From: Halonatronum saccharophilum DSM 13868
GTDB lineage: Bacteria > Bacillota > Halanaerobiia > Halobacteroidales > Halobacteroidaceae
Assembly: GCF_000517025.1 (NCBI RefSeq)
Contig: NZ_KI912095.1
Coordinates: forward strand, 105,772-169,771
Direction of reading: 5' to 3'
Length of the DNA: 64,000 nucleotides
The stretch's first letter is position 1. Each line of letters starts with the position of its first letter. The notes under the pieces were generated by a model that worked only from the letters and a program-made list of their open reading frames with translations, was not told the DNA's origin and searched no databases. The position numbers were made by a program, and so were the translations under genes. This document shows positions 43,022 to 53,178 of this stretch, piece after piece.

Positions 43022-44782
43022 ATGGAGATTAAAGACCTTATTGGAGGATCTAAAGAAGAACTTTTAAATTGGTTTGAAGCTATTGTTGATTCTGTTCATA
43101 ATGGAGTAATTGCTATTAATAATGATGGTAGAATAATTATCTTCAATCAAAGTAGTGAAAGTTTATTAGGGATAAAGAAAGGTAAAGCATTAGGAAGACC
43201 TATTGAAAAGGTAATTCCAGAGACTGACTTTAAAGACATATTGAGCTCTAAAAAAGATCAGCCAGGGTATCACTTAAAAATCAAAGATAAGGAAATTTAC
43301 TCCAATAGAACCTTGATATCTTATGAAGGAGATGTAGTTGGGGCGATAGCTGTCTTTCAAGATATAACAGAATTAAATAGAATAAAGTGTAGCTTAGAGA
43401 GAGCAGAAGATGATCTTGGAATTTTAGAAGCAATCATAAATAGTGCTTATGAAGGGATAATAATTGTCGATAATGAAGGAAGGATAACTAAGTTAAATCA
43501 AGCTTATCAAGAGTTTCTAGGCATCAAAGAGGAGAATGTATTAGGAAATCATATAACTGATGTGATTGAAAATACAAGGATGCACATAGTAGCTAAGAGT
43601 GGAAAAGAAGAGATAGGACATGTCCAAAGGATTCAAGGCTATGATATGATAGCAAGTAGAATTCCCTTTAAAAGAGATGGCAGGGTGGCTGGTGCTGTAG
43701 GAAAGGTTCTATTTCAGGATATCAAGGAGTTAAATGCTTTAGCTAAGAGGTTAGAGTCCTTAGAGGATAAACTGGATTATTATAAGAATGAGATTAAGAG
43801 TATGCAAAAGTCTAAGTACTCTTTTGATAATATTATTACTCGTAATAAAAGGATGGAATATCTTAAAGAGGTAGGAATGAGGGCAGCTGAAAGTAGTTCG
43901 ACAGTACTTATTCAAGGTGAGAGTGGAACAGGTAAGGAGTTATTTGCCCATGCTATTCATAAGGCTAGCCATCGTAAGTATGGTGCCTTTATCAGGGTTA
44001 ATTGTGCTGCCATTCCTGAAAATTTATTAGAATCTGAACTTTTTGGCTATGAGAAGGGTGCTTTTACAGGGGCCAACGCTAAGGGGAAGGCTGGTAAGTT
44101 TGAGTTGGCCCATGGAGGAACAATTTTCTTAGATGAGATAGGTGAGATGCCTCTTGATATGCAGGTTAAGTTACTAAGGGTTTTGCAGGAGAGAGAGGTT
44201 GAAAGGGTAGGTGGTGGAAAGACTATTGATATTGATATTAGAGTAATAGCTGCCACTAATGAAGATTTGGAGGAAATGGTAAGTGAAGGTAAGTTTCGAA
44301 AGGATCTCTATTATCGTTTGAATGTTATTAGATTATCCATCCCCCCTTTAAGAGATAGATTAAATGATATTCCATTATTATCAAAGGCAATACTAAAGAA
44401 TTTGGTGGAAGAGCTTGATCTTGGGCCAAAGGAGTTGTCGACTAAGAGTATTATGGCTTTGATGAATTATGATTGGCCGGGAAATGTTAGAGAGTTGCGT
44501 AATTTTCTAGAAAGGGCTATAAATTTAACTTCGGAACGTATTATTCACCCTTCTCATTTGCCTGATATTTTAGGAGCTAATCAGAATAAAGTTAGTAAAA
44601 TAAAGAAAGAAGAGAATTGGAACTTAAAGAATATTGTCGTCCAGACTGAGGTCAATACTATAAAACAAGTACTTAAAGAGACAGATGGCAATAGAACTGA
44701 AGCGGCTAAATTATTAGGGATTCATCGAACTTCTCTTTACAATAAAATAGATAGTTACGGGATAGATATGTCTAATTTTTAG
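43022..44782 (+). CDS. Sigma-54-dependent transcriptional activator with two PAS domains
   Basis: A 586-residue enhancer-binding protein. PAS domains at about 14-120 and 133-235, a short coiled coil (about 238-262), then the AAA+ domain with Walker A G299-ESGTGKE, the sigma-54 contact loop GAFTGA at 346-351, and Walker [12 protein letters not shown]. It ends with a Fis-type helix-turn-helix ([18 protein letters not shown]). It is followed by a sigma-54 promoter for the CoA-transferase operon and, further on, by rpoN, so it is the likely local activator, sensing a metabolite or redox state by PAS. Confidence 0.92.
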   Translation: MEIKDLIGGSKEELLNWFEAIVDSVHNGVIAINNDGRIIIFNQSSESLLGIKKGKALGRPIEKVIPETDFKDILSSKKDQPGYHLKIKDKEIYSNRTLISYEGDVVGAIAVFQDITELNRIKCSLERAEDDLGILEAIINSAYEGIIIVDNEGRITKLNQAYQEFLGIKEENVLGNHITDVIENTRMHIVAKSGKEEIGHVQRIQGYDMIASRIPFKRDGRVAGAVGKVLFQDIKELNALAKRLESLEDKLDYYKNEIKSMQKSKYSFDNIITRNKRMEYLKEVGMRAAESSSTVLIQGESGTGKELFAHAIHKASHRKYGAFIRVNCAAIPENLLESELFGYEKGAFTGANAKGKAGKFELAHGGTIFLDEIGEMPLDMQVKLLRVLQEREVERVGGGKTIDIDIRVIAATNEDLEEMVSEGKFRKDLYYRLNVIRLSIPPLRDRLNDIPLLSKAILKNLVEELDLGPKELSTKSIMALMNYDWPGNVRELRNFLERAINLTSERIIHPSHLPDILGANQNKVSKIKKEENWNLKNIVVQTEVNTIKQVLKETDGNRTEAAKLLGIHRTSLYNKIDSYGIDMSNF

Positions 44783-44864
44783 GCATATCTATTTTTATTT
44801 TGAATTAGAAGTCGCACTAAATTACTATAAATTCTAACCTTATAATTACTTGAATACAAAGATG

Positions 44865-44910
44865 TATAAAAAAATCTACACTCTTGATCAAGAGTGTAGA
44901 TTTTTTTATA
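44865..44910. terminator. Terminator after the activator, possible enhancer site
   Basis: TATAAAAAAATCTACACTCT and onward with its complement; a 23-bp loopless palindrome with a T7 tract on both strands. Its core ACACTCTTGATCAAGAGTGT could also serve as an upstream activator site; it lies about 240 bp before the -24 element. Confidence 0.75.
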
Positions 44911-44984
44911 CAGTAACTTTTTGATAGCTCACAATAAAGTTAGATAACAAGTGATATGAAGCACAAATAGTTAAGGATATATTT

Positions 44985-44996
44985 CACTAAATAGTG
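44985..44996. promoter_or_regulatory. Candidate upstream activator half-site pair
   Basis: CACTA-AA-TAGTG, a short inverted repeat about 135 bp before the sigma-54 promoter. It shares CACT...AGTG with the core of the palindrome at 44865. Binding by the PAS/Fis activator is inferred. Confidence 0.3.
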
Positions 44997-45068
44997 TAGA
45001 TAAAAATATACAAAAACAATAAAACTAACTTTTTTACAAAAAATTAAAAAAGATATTAAAAGCATAAG

Positions 45069-45100
45069 GAACCCTATTCTAGCGGGGTTTTTAGTTTTTT
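45069..45100 (+). terminator. Possible weak terminator
   Basis: GAACCCTATTCTAGCGGGGTTTT, an imperfect stem followed by TTAGTTTTTT, with no gene directly upstream. It may block read-through into the sigma-54 promoter. The remaining sequence of the 497-nt gap is AT-rich without ORFs. Confidence 0.45.
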
Positions 45101-45130
45101 AAAAAAGAAATTTAATATATTTTTCGACTT

Positions 45131-45146
45131 TGGCACGGAAGTTGCA
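45131..45146 (+). promoter_or_regulatory. Sigma-54 (-24/-12) promoter
   Basis: TGGCACGGAAGTTGCA: GG of the -24 and GC of the -12 separated by exactly 10 nt, as sigma-54 requires. It lies about 135 bp before the CoA-transferase start. Confidence 0.92.
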
Positions 45147-45279
45147 TTTTAATATAGGTGGAGGCAGATAAAGTTCTAATATAAGATTATAAGAATATAA
45201 GAGAGATAATTTAAAGATATATAAGTTTATAAGCGGAAACTAAAACCTAAGAACTAGTTAAACCAAAGGAGGTTATAAT

Positions 45280-46836
45280 ATGTCAAAGAATAAGATAAAG
45301 AAATTAGAAGAAGCTTTAGGGATGATTAAAGATGGCATAACTGTAGCTACAGGAGGTTTTGTTGGCTTTGGACATGCAGAAGAGATTACTGCAGCTTTAG
45401 AAGAGAAGTATAAAGAAGAATCTACTCCTGCAGATTTAACTTTAGTTTATGCAGCAGGCCAAGGTGATGGAAAAGATAGAGGTTTAAATCACTTTGCTCA
45501 ACCAGGTATGGTTAAGCGTGTTATTGGAGGTCACTGGGGATTAGCACCTAAATTAGGTAAGTTAGCTAACCAGAATAAGATTGAAGCTTATAACTTCCCA
45601 CAAGGTGTAATTACTCATCTGTTTAGAGATATAGCAGCTGGTAAACCAGGGACAATTACTCACGTTGGTTTGAAAACTTTAGTTGATCCAAGGGTGCAAG
45701 GTGGTAAGTTAAATGATGTAACTACAGAAGATTTAGTAGAAGTTGTTAACTTCAACGACCAAGAATGGTTAATGTATAAGACATTCCCAATAGATGTAGC
45801 AATTTTGCGTGGAACTAGTGCTGATGAAAAAGGAAATATAAGTATGGAAAAAGAGGCTATGCCATTAACAGCACTATCAATTGCTCAAGCAGTTAGAAAT
45901 TCTGGAGGAAAGGTAATCGTTCAAGTTGAGAGGGTTGTTAAAGCAGGCAGTATCGATCCTAAGCTAGTTAAGATTCCTGGAATCTTAGTTGATGCAGTAG
46001 TAGAAAGACAGGATTCAGCTAAACACATGCAGTCTTTTGTAGAGGCATATAACCCAGCTTATACTGGTGAAGTTAGAGTTCCTTTAGAATCATTAAAGCC
46101 ATTAGCTTTAAATGAGAGAAAGATTATTGCTCGTAGAGCAGCTATGGAATTAATTTCTAATGCGACTGTAAACTTAGGAATTGGAATGCCTGAGGGTGTA
46201 GCATCTGTAGCTTCTGAAGAAGGAATTAATGAAGAGATGAACTTGACTGTAGAATCAGGGCCAATTGGCGGTATCCCTGCTGGGGGCTTAAGCTTTGGTG
46301 GATCTACTAATCCAGAAGCAATTGTGGACCAACCATATCAATTTGATTTCTATGACGGTGGTGGATTAGATGTAGCATTCTTGGGGTTGGCCCAAGCTGA
46401 TAAAGTTGGTAATGTTAATGTAAGTAAGTTTGGCCCCAAGATTGCTGGAGTAGGTGGATTTATAAATATCACTCAAAACGCAGAGAAGGTTGTTTATTGT
46501 GGAACCTTCACAGCTAGAGGCTTAAAGGTAGAAGTTAAGGACGGAGGGCTTAATATTCTAGAAGAAGGAAAGATTAAGAAGTTCTTAGACCAAGTAGAGC
46601 AAATATCCTTCAGTGGAGAATATGCAAGTGAGAAGAAGCAAGAGGTAATCTATATAACTGAAAGGGCTGTCTTTGAATTAAGAATTGAAGGCTTAGTCTT
46701 AACAGAAATTGCTCCAGGGATAGATTTAGAGAAGGATGTACTAGCTTTAATGGATTTCAAACCTTTAATTGCTGATGATTTAAAGACTATGGATAATAGA
46801 ATTTTTAACGACCAAGCAATGGATCTAGAGATATAA
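45280..46836 (+). CDS. Family I CoA-transferase (acetate/propionate/acetoacetate type)
   Basis: A 518-residue fused alpha-beta CoA-transferase of the YdiF/propionate CoA-transferase type. The N-terminal half has [16 protein letters not shown]; the C-terminal half has the catalytic Glu325 in [16 protein letters not shown]. It moves CoA from acetyl-CoA to a short-chain acid. First gene of the sigma-54 operon; AAAGGAGG precedes the ATG. With the permease, SDR and thiolase that follow, the substrate may be 3-hydroxybutyrate or acetoacetate. Confidence 0.9.
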   Translation: MSKNKIKKLEEALGMIKDGITVATGGFVGFGHAEEITAALEEKYKEESTPADLTLVYAAGQGDGKDRGLNHFAQPGMVKRVIGGHWGLAPKLGKLANQNKIEAYNFPQGVITHLFRDIAAGKPGTITHVGLKTLVDPRVQGGKLNDVTTEDLVEVVNFNDQEWLMYKTFPIDVAILRGTSADEKGNISMEKEAMPLTALSIAQAVRNSGGKVIVQVERVVKAGSIDPKLVKIPGILVDAVVERQDSAKHMQSFVEAYNPAYTGEVRVPLESLKPLALNERKIIARRAAMELISNATVNLGIGMPEGVASVASEEGINEEMNLTVESGPIGGIPAGGLSFGGSTNPEAIVDQPYQFDFYDGGGLDVAFLGLAQADKVGNVNVSKFGPKIAGVGGFINITQNAEKVVYCGTFTARGLKVEVKDGGLNILEEGKIKKFLDQVEQISFSGEYASEKKQEVIYITERAVFELRIEGLVLTEIAPGIDLEKDVLALMDFKPLIADDLKTMDNRIFNDQAMDLEI

Positions 46837-46901
46837 ATAAAAAAGTTCAGGATTATATTCTTAAAAAATACTAAAAATATCAATAAGGGGGCCAACAAAC
46901 A

Positions 46902-48203
46902 ATGGAAATGTTATCATTAATCGGAATTATACTTGGATTAGCAGGTCTTATGTATGCTTGTATGAAAGGTGTAAGTATTATTATTGCTGCTCCAATATTC
47001 TCTCTATTTGTTGCTGCAACAGGTGGGTTACCACTCTTAGATACGTTTTTAGATACTTTCATGGGAGGATCAGTAGGTTATATTCAATCTTTCTTCCCAA
47101 TGTTTATGCTAGGTGCTGTATTTGGAAAGATTATGGAGAATACAGGTGCTGCTGCTGCAGTAGGTAACTGGGTTATAAGTAAGATAGGTGCAAAGAGAGC
47201 TATTTTAGCAGTAGTTGCAGCTTGTGGTGTCTTGACTTATGGTGGAATTAGTTTATTTGTTGTTGTATTTACTATGTATCCTTTAGCAATGGGAATCTTC
47301 AAAGAGGCTGATTTACCAAGAAGGTTAATTCCTGGTACTATCGCTTTAGGTGCATTCACCTTTACAATGACAGCTATTCCAGGTACACCTCAAATTCAAA
47401 ATATTATCCCAACAGAGTTCTTTGGTACAAATGCAATGGCTGCACCTCTAATGGGTATTGTTGGTGCTTTAATCATGGGAATTGGTGGTGTAACTTATCT
47501 TAATAATGAAGCAAGAAAGGCTAAAGCTAATGGTGAAAGGTTTGAAGTAGGAGGTGCTTCAGATTATGAAGATATTGCTGAGGATAAATTACCAAGCTTT
47601 GCTTTATCAATTACACCTTTAGTCAGTGTTGTATTACTTTTAAATTTATTTGATATGAACATTAATGTTGCCTTATTCTGGGGAGTTATCTTATCTGTAG
47701 TTCTATTATGGAATAAGCTTGAGACATTAGATAGACTAAAAGAAACAGTAAATGTAGGTGCTACTGGTTCTTTAACAGCTATTATGAATACAGCTTTAGC
47801 TGTAGGTTTTGGATCTGTAGTAAGAGCAGTAGATGGTTTTGATGTATTAGTAGATGCTTTATCTAGAGTAACATTTGGCAACTCATATCTTTACAGTGTA
47901 ATTTCAACCAATGTTTTAGCAGGAGCTACAGGTTCTGCTTCTGGAGGTATGAGTATTGCCCTAGAAGCTCTTTCTGAGTCTTTCTTAGCAATGGGAGGTA
48001 ACCCTGAAGCACTTCATAGAGCTGTTGCTTTAGCATCAGGAGGTCTTGATGTATTACCTCACAATGGTGCAGTAATTACTCTATTAGTTGTTACTGGTTT
48101 GACTCATAAGGAATCTTATAAGGATATCTTCGTTGTAGCACTTGCTATCCCTGTTGTTGCTGGTCTAGTTGGAGTAGTAATGGCTACTATTGGTATCTTT
48201 TAA
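46902..48203 (+). CDS. GntP-family permease
   Basis: A 433-residue membrane protein with about 12 helices of the GntP/citrate-Mhs type: IGIILGLAGLMYACMKGVSIIIAAPI, GGSVGYIQSFFPMFMLGAVFGKIME, and TYGGISLFVVVFTMYPLAM. Relatives import gluconate or 3-hydroxybutyrate. Its place after a CoA-transferase recalls Bacillus yxjC. The 201-nt gap that follows contains an imperfect hairpin with T-run at about 48249-48303, perhaps a partial terminator. Confidence 0.85.
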   Translation: MEMLSLIGIILGLAGLMYACMKGVSIIIAAPIFSLFVAATGGLPLLDTFLDTFMGGSVGYIQSFFPMFMLGAVFGKIMENTGAAAAVGNWVISKIGAKRAILAVVAACGVLTYGGISLFVVVFTMYPLAMGIFKEADLPRRLIPGTIALGAFTFTMTAIPGTPQIQNIIPTEFFGTNAMAAPLMGIVGALIMGIGGVTYLNNEARKAKANGERFEVGGASDYEDIAEDKLPSFALSITPLVSVVLLLNLFDMNINVALFWGVILSVVLLWNKLETLDRLKETVNVGATGSLTAIMNTALAVGFGSVVRAVDGFDVLVDALSRVTFGNSYLYSVISTNVLAGATGSASGGMSIALEALSESFLAMGGNPEALHRAVALASGGLDVLPHNGAVITLLVVTGLTHKESYKDIFVVALAIPVVAGLVGVVMATIGIF

Positions 48204-48404
48204 TATGAGCAATCAGTTTTAATAAATAAGTATAATTTTATTTAAATTGTATAAAATGGAGAGAGTTAATTTAGCTGCCCTCTATTATACACTTTTATTT
48301 TTTAGTTTATAGAAGTGGTTTGAATTAGATAAATAACGGTAATATTTTAATAGGAAATAGACAATAACTATAATTAAGAAATTAAATTTAATGGAGGGGT
48401 TATA

Positions 48405-49148
48405 ATGAGATTAGAAGGAAAAGTTGCAATTATTACAGGGTCTGCACAGGGAATTGGTGAAGAGGCAGCTAAGATATTTGCTCGTGAGGGCGCTAAAGTT
48501 GTTGTAGCTGACTATAGTGCTGAAGGTGGAGAAAAGACTGTAGAAGATATCAAAAATGCTGGTGGAGAGGCAATGTTCTATAAGATAGATGTCTCTGATT
48601 ATAGTGCTTGTGAAGAGATGATTGATAGGACTGTAGAGGAATATGGCAAGTTGGATATTTTAGTAAATAATGCAGGTATAACTGCTGATGGATTCCTAGT
48701 TAAGATGAGTGAAGAAGCTTGGGATAAAGTAATAGATGTTAACTTAAAAGGGGTATTTAACTGTGCTAAGCATGCTGCTAAGGCAATGATGAAACAAGGT
48801 GGTGGAGCTATTATTAATGCGACTTCTATAGTTGGTTTATATGGAAATGTTGGGCAAACTAACTATGCTGCAGCTAAATTTGGAGTAATCGGTCTAACTA
48901 AGACTTGGGCCAAAGAATTAGCAAGTAGAGGAATTAGAGTTAATGCTGTTGCACCAGGATTTATTCAAACTCCAATGACTGATGCAGTACCAGAGAAGAT
49001 ATTAGGTAAGATGGAAGCTAAGACACCTTTAAAGAGGCTTGGTAAGCCAGAAGATATAGCAAATGCATACCTTTACTTAGCATCTGATGAATCTTCTTAC
49101 GTAAACGGAGAAATCCTAAGCGTTGATGGAGGACTTGTGTTAGGATAA
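48405..49148 (+). CDS. SDR reductase, FabG/PhaB-like (3-hydroxyacyl dehydrogenase)
   Basis: A 247-residue classical short-chain dehydrogenase: ITGSAQGIGEEAAKIF cofactor loop, NNAG, catalytic Ser in INATSIVGLYG, and YAAAKFG. The C-terminus ends SYVNGEILSVDGGLVLG. FabG and acetoacetyl-CoA reductase PhaB are not separable by eye. In this operon it would interconvert 3-hydroxybutyryl-CoA and acetoacetyl-CoA. TGGAGGGG precedes the ATG. Confidence 0.87.
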   Translation: MRLEGKVAIITGSAQGIGEEAAKIFAREGAKVVVADYSAEGGEKTVEDIKNAGGEAMFYKIDVSDYSACEEMIDRTVEEYGKLDILVNNAGITADGFLVKMSEEAWDKVIDVNLKGVFNCAKHAAKAMMKQGGGAIINATSIVGLYGNVGQTNYAAAKFGVIGLTKTWAKELASRGIRVNAVAPGFIQTPMTDAVPEKILGKMEAKTPLKRLGKPEDIANAYLYLASDESSYVNGEILSVDGGLVLG

Positions 49149-49170
49149 TTCTAATTCAGAGAATATAGTT

Positions 49171-49250
49171 TCAGGAATTAAGAGTTGGTCTCAGTATAGA
49201 AATTCAAGTCTAAAATTTTGAATTTATTGATTCCTAATTCCTGATTCCTA
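49171..49250. repeat. ATTCCT-word intergenic hairpin repeat
   Basis: TCAGGAATTA at the left, an AT-rich middle (AAATTCAAGTCTAAAATTTT), and on the right three heptamers ATTCCTA, ATTCCTG, ATTCCTA. It has the same plan as the repeats at 37-40 kb with different words. Lies between the SDR and thiolase genes. Confidence 0.6.
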
Positions 49251-49274
49251 TAAATAAATCGAGGAGGGTTTATA

Positions 49275-50453
49275 ATGAATGAGGTTGTAATTGCAAGTGC
49301 TGTTAGAACACCAGTTGGTAGTTTTGGTGGTTCTTTAAAGAAAGTATTAGCTGTAAAGCTTGGAAGTATAGTAATTGAAGAAGCTATAAAGAGAGCAGGA
49401 ATTAAGACTGATGATGTAGACGAAGTAATTATGGGTAACGTACTACAAGGTGGTTTGGGTCAAAATCCAGCCCGTCAATCTGCAATAAATGCTGGCTTAC
49501 CAGAGACTGTTCCGGCCACTACAATTAATAAACTTTGTGGTTCAGGGCTTAAAGCAATCAACTTAGCAGCCCAAGCTATTAGAGCAGGTGATACAGATGT
49601 TCTTGTAGTAGGTGGGATGGAGAATATGAGTGGTGCTCCTTATCTATTAAAGAAAGCTCGTTGGGGAGAGAAGATGGGCGATGGTAGATTAATTGATTCA
49701 ATGATTCATGATGGTCTGCAATGTGCTTTTAATGACTACCATATGGGAATTACTGCTGAAAATATAGCAGAAAAATATGGTATCAGTAGAGAAGAGCAGG
49801 ATAAATTCGCGGCAATGAGCCAACAGCGCGCAGAAAAAGCTCAGAAGGAAGGTAAATTCGAAGCTGAGATAGTACCAGTAGAGATACCGCAGCGTAAGGG
49901 TGATCCGATAATCTTTGACAAGGACGAGTATCCAAAGACAGGAGTAACTGCCCAAGGTTTAGGTAATTTAAGGGCAGCATTTAAAAAGGATGGTACAGTA
50001 ACAGCAGGTAATGCTTCTGGAATTAATGATGGTGCAGCAGCTTTAGTTATAATGTCAAAGGAGAGAGCAGATGCTCTTGGAGTTATACCTTTAGCTACAA
50101 TTAAAGCTTATGCTTCTGCAGGTGTAGATCCTAAGATAATGGGTATTGGTCCAGTTCCTTCTACAATTATGGCCTTAAAGAAAGCAGGGTTAGAGATATC
50201 AGATATGGACTTAATAGAAGCAAATGAAGCCTTTGCAGTTCAATCTATTGCAGTAGCAAGAGATCTTGAGTTAGATATGGAGAAGGTAAATGTAAATGGA
50301 GGTTCTATTGCTATAGGACACCCTATAGGTGCTAGTGGAGCTAGAATCTTAATTACTTTATTACATGAAATGGAGAAGAGAGATTCTAAACGTGGTCTAG
50401 CTACACTCTGTGTTGGTGGAGGACAAGGACTTGCTACCATAGTAGAGAGGTAA
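49275..50453 (+). CDS. Acetyl-CoA C-acetyltransferase (thiolase)
   Basis: A 392-residue degradative/biosynthetic thiolase. Nucleophile Cys88 in [18 protein letters not shown], the His of [11 protein letters not shown], and the acid/base Cys in [11 protein letters not shown]. It splits acetoacetyl-CoA into two acetyl-CoA or does the reverse. GAGGAGGG precedes the ATG. Completes the CoA-transferase-permease-reductase-thiolase set. Confidence 0.95.
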   Translation: MNEVVIASAVRTPVGSFGGSLKKVLAVKLGSIVIEEAIKRAGIKTDDVDEVIMGNVLQGGLGQNPARQSAINAGLPETVPATTINKLCGSGLKAINLAAQAIRAGDTDVLVVGGMENMSGAPYLLKKARWGEKMGDGRLIDSMIHDGLQCAFNDYHMGITAENIAEKYGISREEQDKFAAMSQQRAEKAQKEGKFEAEIVPVEIPQRKGDPIIFDKDEYPKTGVTAQGLGNLRAAFKKDGTVTAGNASGINDGAAALVIMSKERADALGVIPLATIKAYASAGVDPKIMGIGPVPSTIMALKKAGLEISDMDLIEANEAFAVQSIAVARDLELDMEKVNVNGGSIAIGHPIGASGARILITLLHEMEKRDSKRGLATLCVGGGQGLATIVER

Positions 50454-50580
50454 TTGAGCTATCAGCGAATGGTTTTTATTACGGAAGGTCTTGATTTTTA
50501 GACCTGTAGGGTGAGCTAGTTAAAAATCAGAAGATTAAAAGATATAATCTTTTGTAATATAGTGTAACTTTTATAAAATT

Positions 50581-50718
50581 AAATGTAGGGGCAGACCTAT
50601 GTGTCTGCCCAAACGGTACATTACCGTTATATTTTCTGATTTGATAAAAGTTATATGAAAGCTCCAAAAATAATCGGCAATGTATTTCGGGTGAACACAT
50701 AGGTTCACCCCTACATTT
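50581..50718. repeat. MITE-like palindromic repeat with 30-bp inverted ends
   Basis: The ends AAATGTAGGGGCAGACCTAT and onward (50581-50610) and its near complement (50689-50718) form inverted repeats of about 30 bp with a few differences. Each end can also fold on itself (GGGCAGAC/GTCTGCCC and GGGTGAAC/GTTCACCC), and the differences between the ends are compensated within each small hairpin. About 80 AT-rich bases lie between. No ORF. It takes up one third of the 413-nt gap before the thioesterase; the rest shows nothing. Confidence 0.8.
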
Positions 50719-50866
50719 ACTATATAACTTCAACTCTCATATACATATTAGAGAATCTATAAACACTACATATAAGAATTGGAAATTGATACTACTCTCT
50801 TTTTGTAGAAATTTCAGCCCAAATGTGATAAATTTAAAGTAAGAAGAGAGTAAGAAAGGAGAGTAA

Positions 50867-51262
50867 ATGAAACTCAAAGAGGGTCTTACTCATAAGATTA
50901 AAATTAAAGTAAGTGATGAAGATAATGCTAATAACCTTGGAAACCCTGGAGTTAATGTCTTTGCCACACCAGCAATGCTAAGGTTAATGGAGCATACAGC
51001 TAGTGAAGGGGTACTTCCTTATCTAGAGGAAGGACAGGCAACTGTTGGGATTTCATTGGATATTAATCACCTTGCTGCTACACCTATAGGTATGGAAGTA
51101 GAAGCAAGAGCAGAGTTAATTAAGGTTGATGGCAAAAAACTTACCTTTAAAGTAGTAGCGGAGGATGAAATAGAAAAGGTTGGAGAAGGAATTCATATGA
51201 GATATATTATTGACTTAGATGAGTTCGAAAACAGAACTAATGATAAATTATCTAAGATATAG
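50867..51262 (+). CDS. Hotdog-fold thioesterase, FlK-like
   Basis: The 131-residue protein resembles the fluoroacetyl-CoA-thioesterase (FlK) family: VFATPAMLRLMEHTASEGVLPYL, TVGISLDINHLAATPIGMEV and the late EKVGEGIHMRYII. It would hydrolyse a small acyl-CoA and free CoA. AAAGGAGAGTAA precedes the ATG. It follows the thiolase operon and could act on the same intermediates. Confidence 0.85.
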   Translation: MKLKEGLTHKIKIKVSDEDNANNLGNPGVNVFATPAMLRLMEHTASEGVLPYLEEGQATVGISLDINHLAATPIGMEVEARAELIKVDGKKLTFKVVAEDEIEKVGEGIHMRYIIDLDEFENRTNDKLSKI

Positions 51263-51370
51263 TCGCTATATAAGAAGGTTTTTAATAACTGTATAATATT
51301 AATATAAGGCACTATCTCTTTATTAATTTAATATTTAAGCTAAAAATAAGCTTAAAAGGTGGTGCTTACT

Positions 51371-52678
51371 ATGATGTTAAATCAGGATATAAATTTACAA
51401 CAAGAACAGAATCTAATAATGACTCCAAAGTTACAGCAAGCTATAGAATTATTGCAACTATCTACTTTAGAGCTTACTGAGTATCTAGAGAAAGAAGTAA
51501 TGGAAAACCCTTTATTAGAGTTAGAAGATAATTATAGATATCAAAGTAGTACAAATTATGAAGAATTTGATTATAAAGAATTTATAGCTAAAGAAATTAG
51601 TTTAGAAGAACATCTATTAAAGCAGTTGAAATTAGTGGTAAATAATAAGAGTGAAGAGGAAATAGGAAGATATATTATCGGAAACTTAGATGGTTCCGGA
51701 TTCTTTAGTTTAGATGAGGAAATTATTTGTAAGTTGAATAATAGTTTAAAAGGTGAGAAGTTTTACAAAGTTTTAGATATGATCAAAGGGTTTACTCCAA
51801 GGGGGATAGCTTCTTCAGGAATAAAAGAATCACTCCAAATACAATTAGATTCTTTAAAGGGGCTAAAAGAGCAAAGACAAGTCAAATTAGCTAAAAAAGT
51901 TGTAGAGAACTACCTTGAGGAGGTAGGAAAGAATCAGGTGAAAAAAATTGCTAGAGCTTTAAGAGTTAAAACAAGAGAAGCCCAAAGTATTATTGATTTT
52001 ATTAAATCTCTTAACCCAATTCCAAGTGATATGTTTACAAAGAGTAATAGCAATAGTTACTTGGAACCTGATATTATCATAAAAAAACACAGTAATGATT
52101 ATACAATTATAATGGATGAGAGAAGTTTTCCTACTTTAAGAATTAATAACTATTATAAAAATTTATTAAAGAATAGCAATCAAAGTGATGTTAATGAATA
52201 TATTGATGATAGATTGAACTCTGCTTTATGGTTGATTAAAAGCATAGAGCAAAGAAGACAGACAGTCTATAACATTGTTGAAGCTTTTATTAATCTTCAG
52301 CAAGAGTTTTTAGATAACGGGCCAAAGTATTTAAAACCAATGACTATGAAAGCAATTGCCGATCAGATTGGTGTCCATGAGTCAACAGTTAGTCGTGCAA
52401 CTAATGATAAATATATTCAGACACCTTATGGTTTATTTCCATTTAAATATCTTTTTAGTGAGAGTATTGACTGTAAATTTACAAATGTATCAGCAGTTAG
52501 TGTTAAAGAAGATATTAAAGAAATTATAAGCAAAGAGAGTATAATTAGTCCTTTAAGTGATGAAAAAATTAAAGCAGAACTTGAAGAGAAAGGGATAATA
52601 ATTTCTCGCCGAACAATAGCTAAATATAGACAAGAGTTGAAAATACCTTCATCAAGGTTAAGAAAAAGGTATGAGTAA
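51371..52678 (+). CDS. rpoN: RNA polymerase sigma-54 factor
   Basis: RpoN, 435 residues from ATG 51371 (AAAAGGTGGTG upstream; a GTG at 51359 lies on that site). Region I is the Q/L-rich LQQEQNLIMTPKLQQAIELLQLSTLELTEYL. The core-binding region follows, then the helix-turn-helix IADQIGVHESTVSRATNDKY and the RpoN box ISRRTIAKYRQELK, a slight variant of ARRTVAKYRE. It lies next to a sigma-54 activator and a -24/-12 promoter, so this is a local regulon. Confidence 0.95.
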   Translation: MMLNQDINLQQEQNLIMTPKLQQAIELLQLSTLELTEYLEKEVMENPLLELEDNYRYQSSTNYEEFDYKEFIAKEISLEEHLLKQLKLVVNNKSEEEIGRYIIGNLDGSGFFSLDEEIICKLNNSLKGEKFYKVLDMIKGFTPRGIASSGIKESLQIQLDSLKGLKEQRQVKLAKKVVENYLEEVGKNQVKKIARALRVKTREAQSIIDFIKSLNPIPSDMFTKSNSNSYLEPDIIIKKHSNDYTIIMDERSFPTLRINNYYKNLLKNSNQSDVNEYIDDRLNSALWLIKSIEQRRQTVYNIVEAFINLQQEFLDNGPKYLKPMTMKAIADQIGVHESTVSRATNDKYIQTPYGLFPFKYLFSESIDCKFTNVSAVSVKEDIKEIISKESIISPLSDEKIKAELEEKGIIISRRTIAKYRQELKIPSSRLRKRYE

Positions 52679-52714
52679 AGAAAGGAGAGACCATTGGTCT
52701 CTCCTTTCTTTTAT
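52679..52714 (+). terminator. Terminator after rpoN
   Basis: AAAGGAGAGACCA-TT-GGTCTCTCCTTT stem, then CTTTTATTTTT. The 290 nt that follow to the next promoter are AT-rich; I see no gene in them. Confidence 0.9.
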
Positions 52715-53002
52715 TTTTATATCTTGTAAATTAAAGCTGCACTCAAACTTTTAGTTTAACTTTTTAGATTTAGAGTATTTAACGCAGTAAGTTAATCAAA
52801 ACTTAAAACAGTAGAAGGTTAAGGGGGGTTATAAAATATTATTATAAATTAAATTGGTTTAGGGAAAATATAGATTGAACTATAGGAAACAAAATATATA
52901 TGATTAATTGTAACAATAGTCCTCTCTTATCTTCAATATGTGACAAACAAACTTCAATATTCCTGGAACTTTAGATTATATTGGAAATTATACCATAAAA
53001 AC

Positions 53003-53031
53003 TTGACATTTTACACCAATCAAAGTATAAT
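53003..53031 (+). promoter_or_regulatory. Consensus sigma-A promoter of the amylase-NRPS operon
   Basis: TTGACA (53003-53008), 17-nt spacer, TATAAT (53026-53031). It gives an untranslated leader of about 140 nt. All six downstream genes lie on this strand with short gaps until the terminator at 62097. Confidence 0.9.
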
Positions 53032-53178
53032 AATTCAATAAGTGGTTTTAAAAGTTTAATTATGCATTATTATATCGATATAAGGCATTTATACAAGGTA
53101 AAAAAGGGAGTAGATATAAGTTGCAGTATTTTATGTAAATCATTTGCACATTAAAACATTTTATTGGGGGTGATTTAA

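Noticed and set aside
45280-51262. Polyhydroxybutyrate synthesis operon
   Set aside because: Reductase and thiolase would fit, but no PHA synthase (PhaC/PhaE) or phasin gene is present. A CoA-transferase with a GntP permease points to uptake and breakdown.
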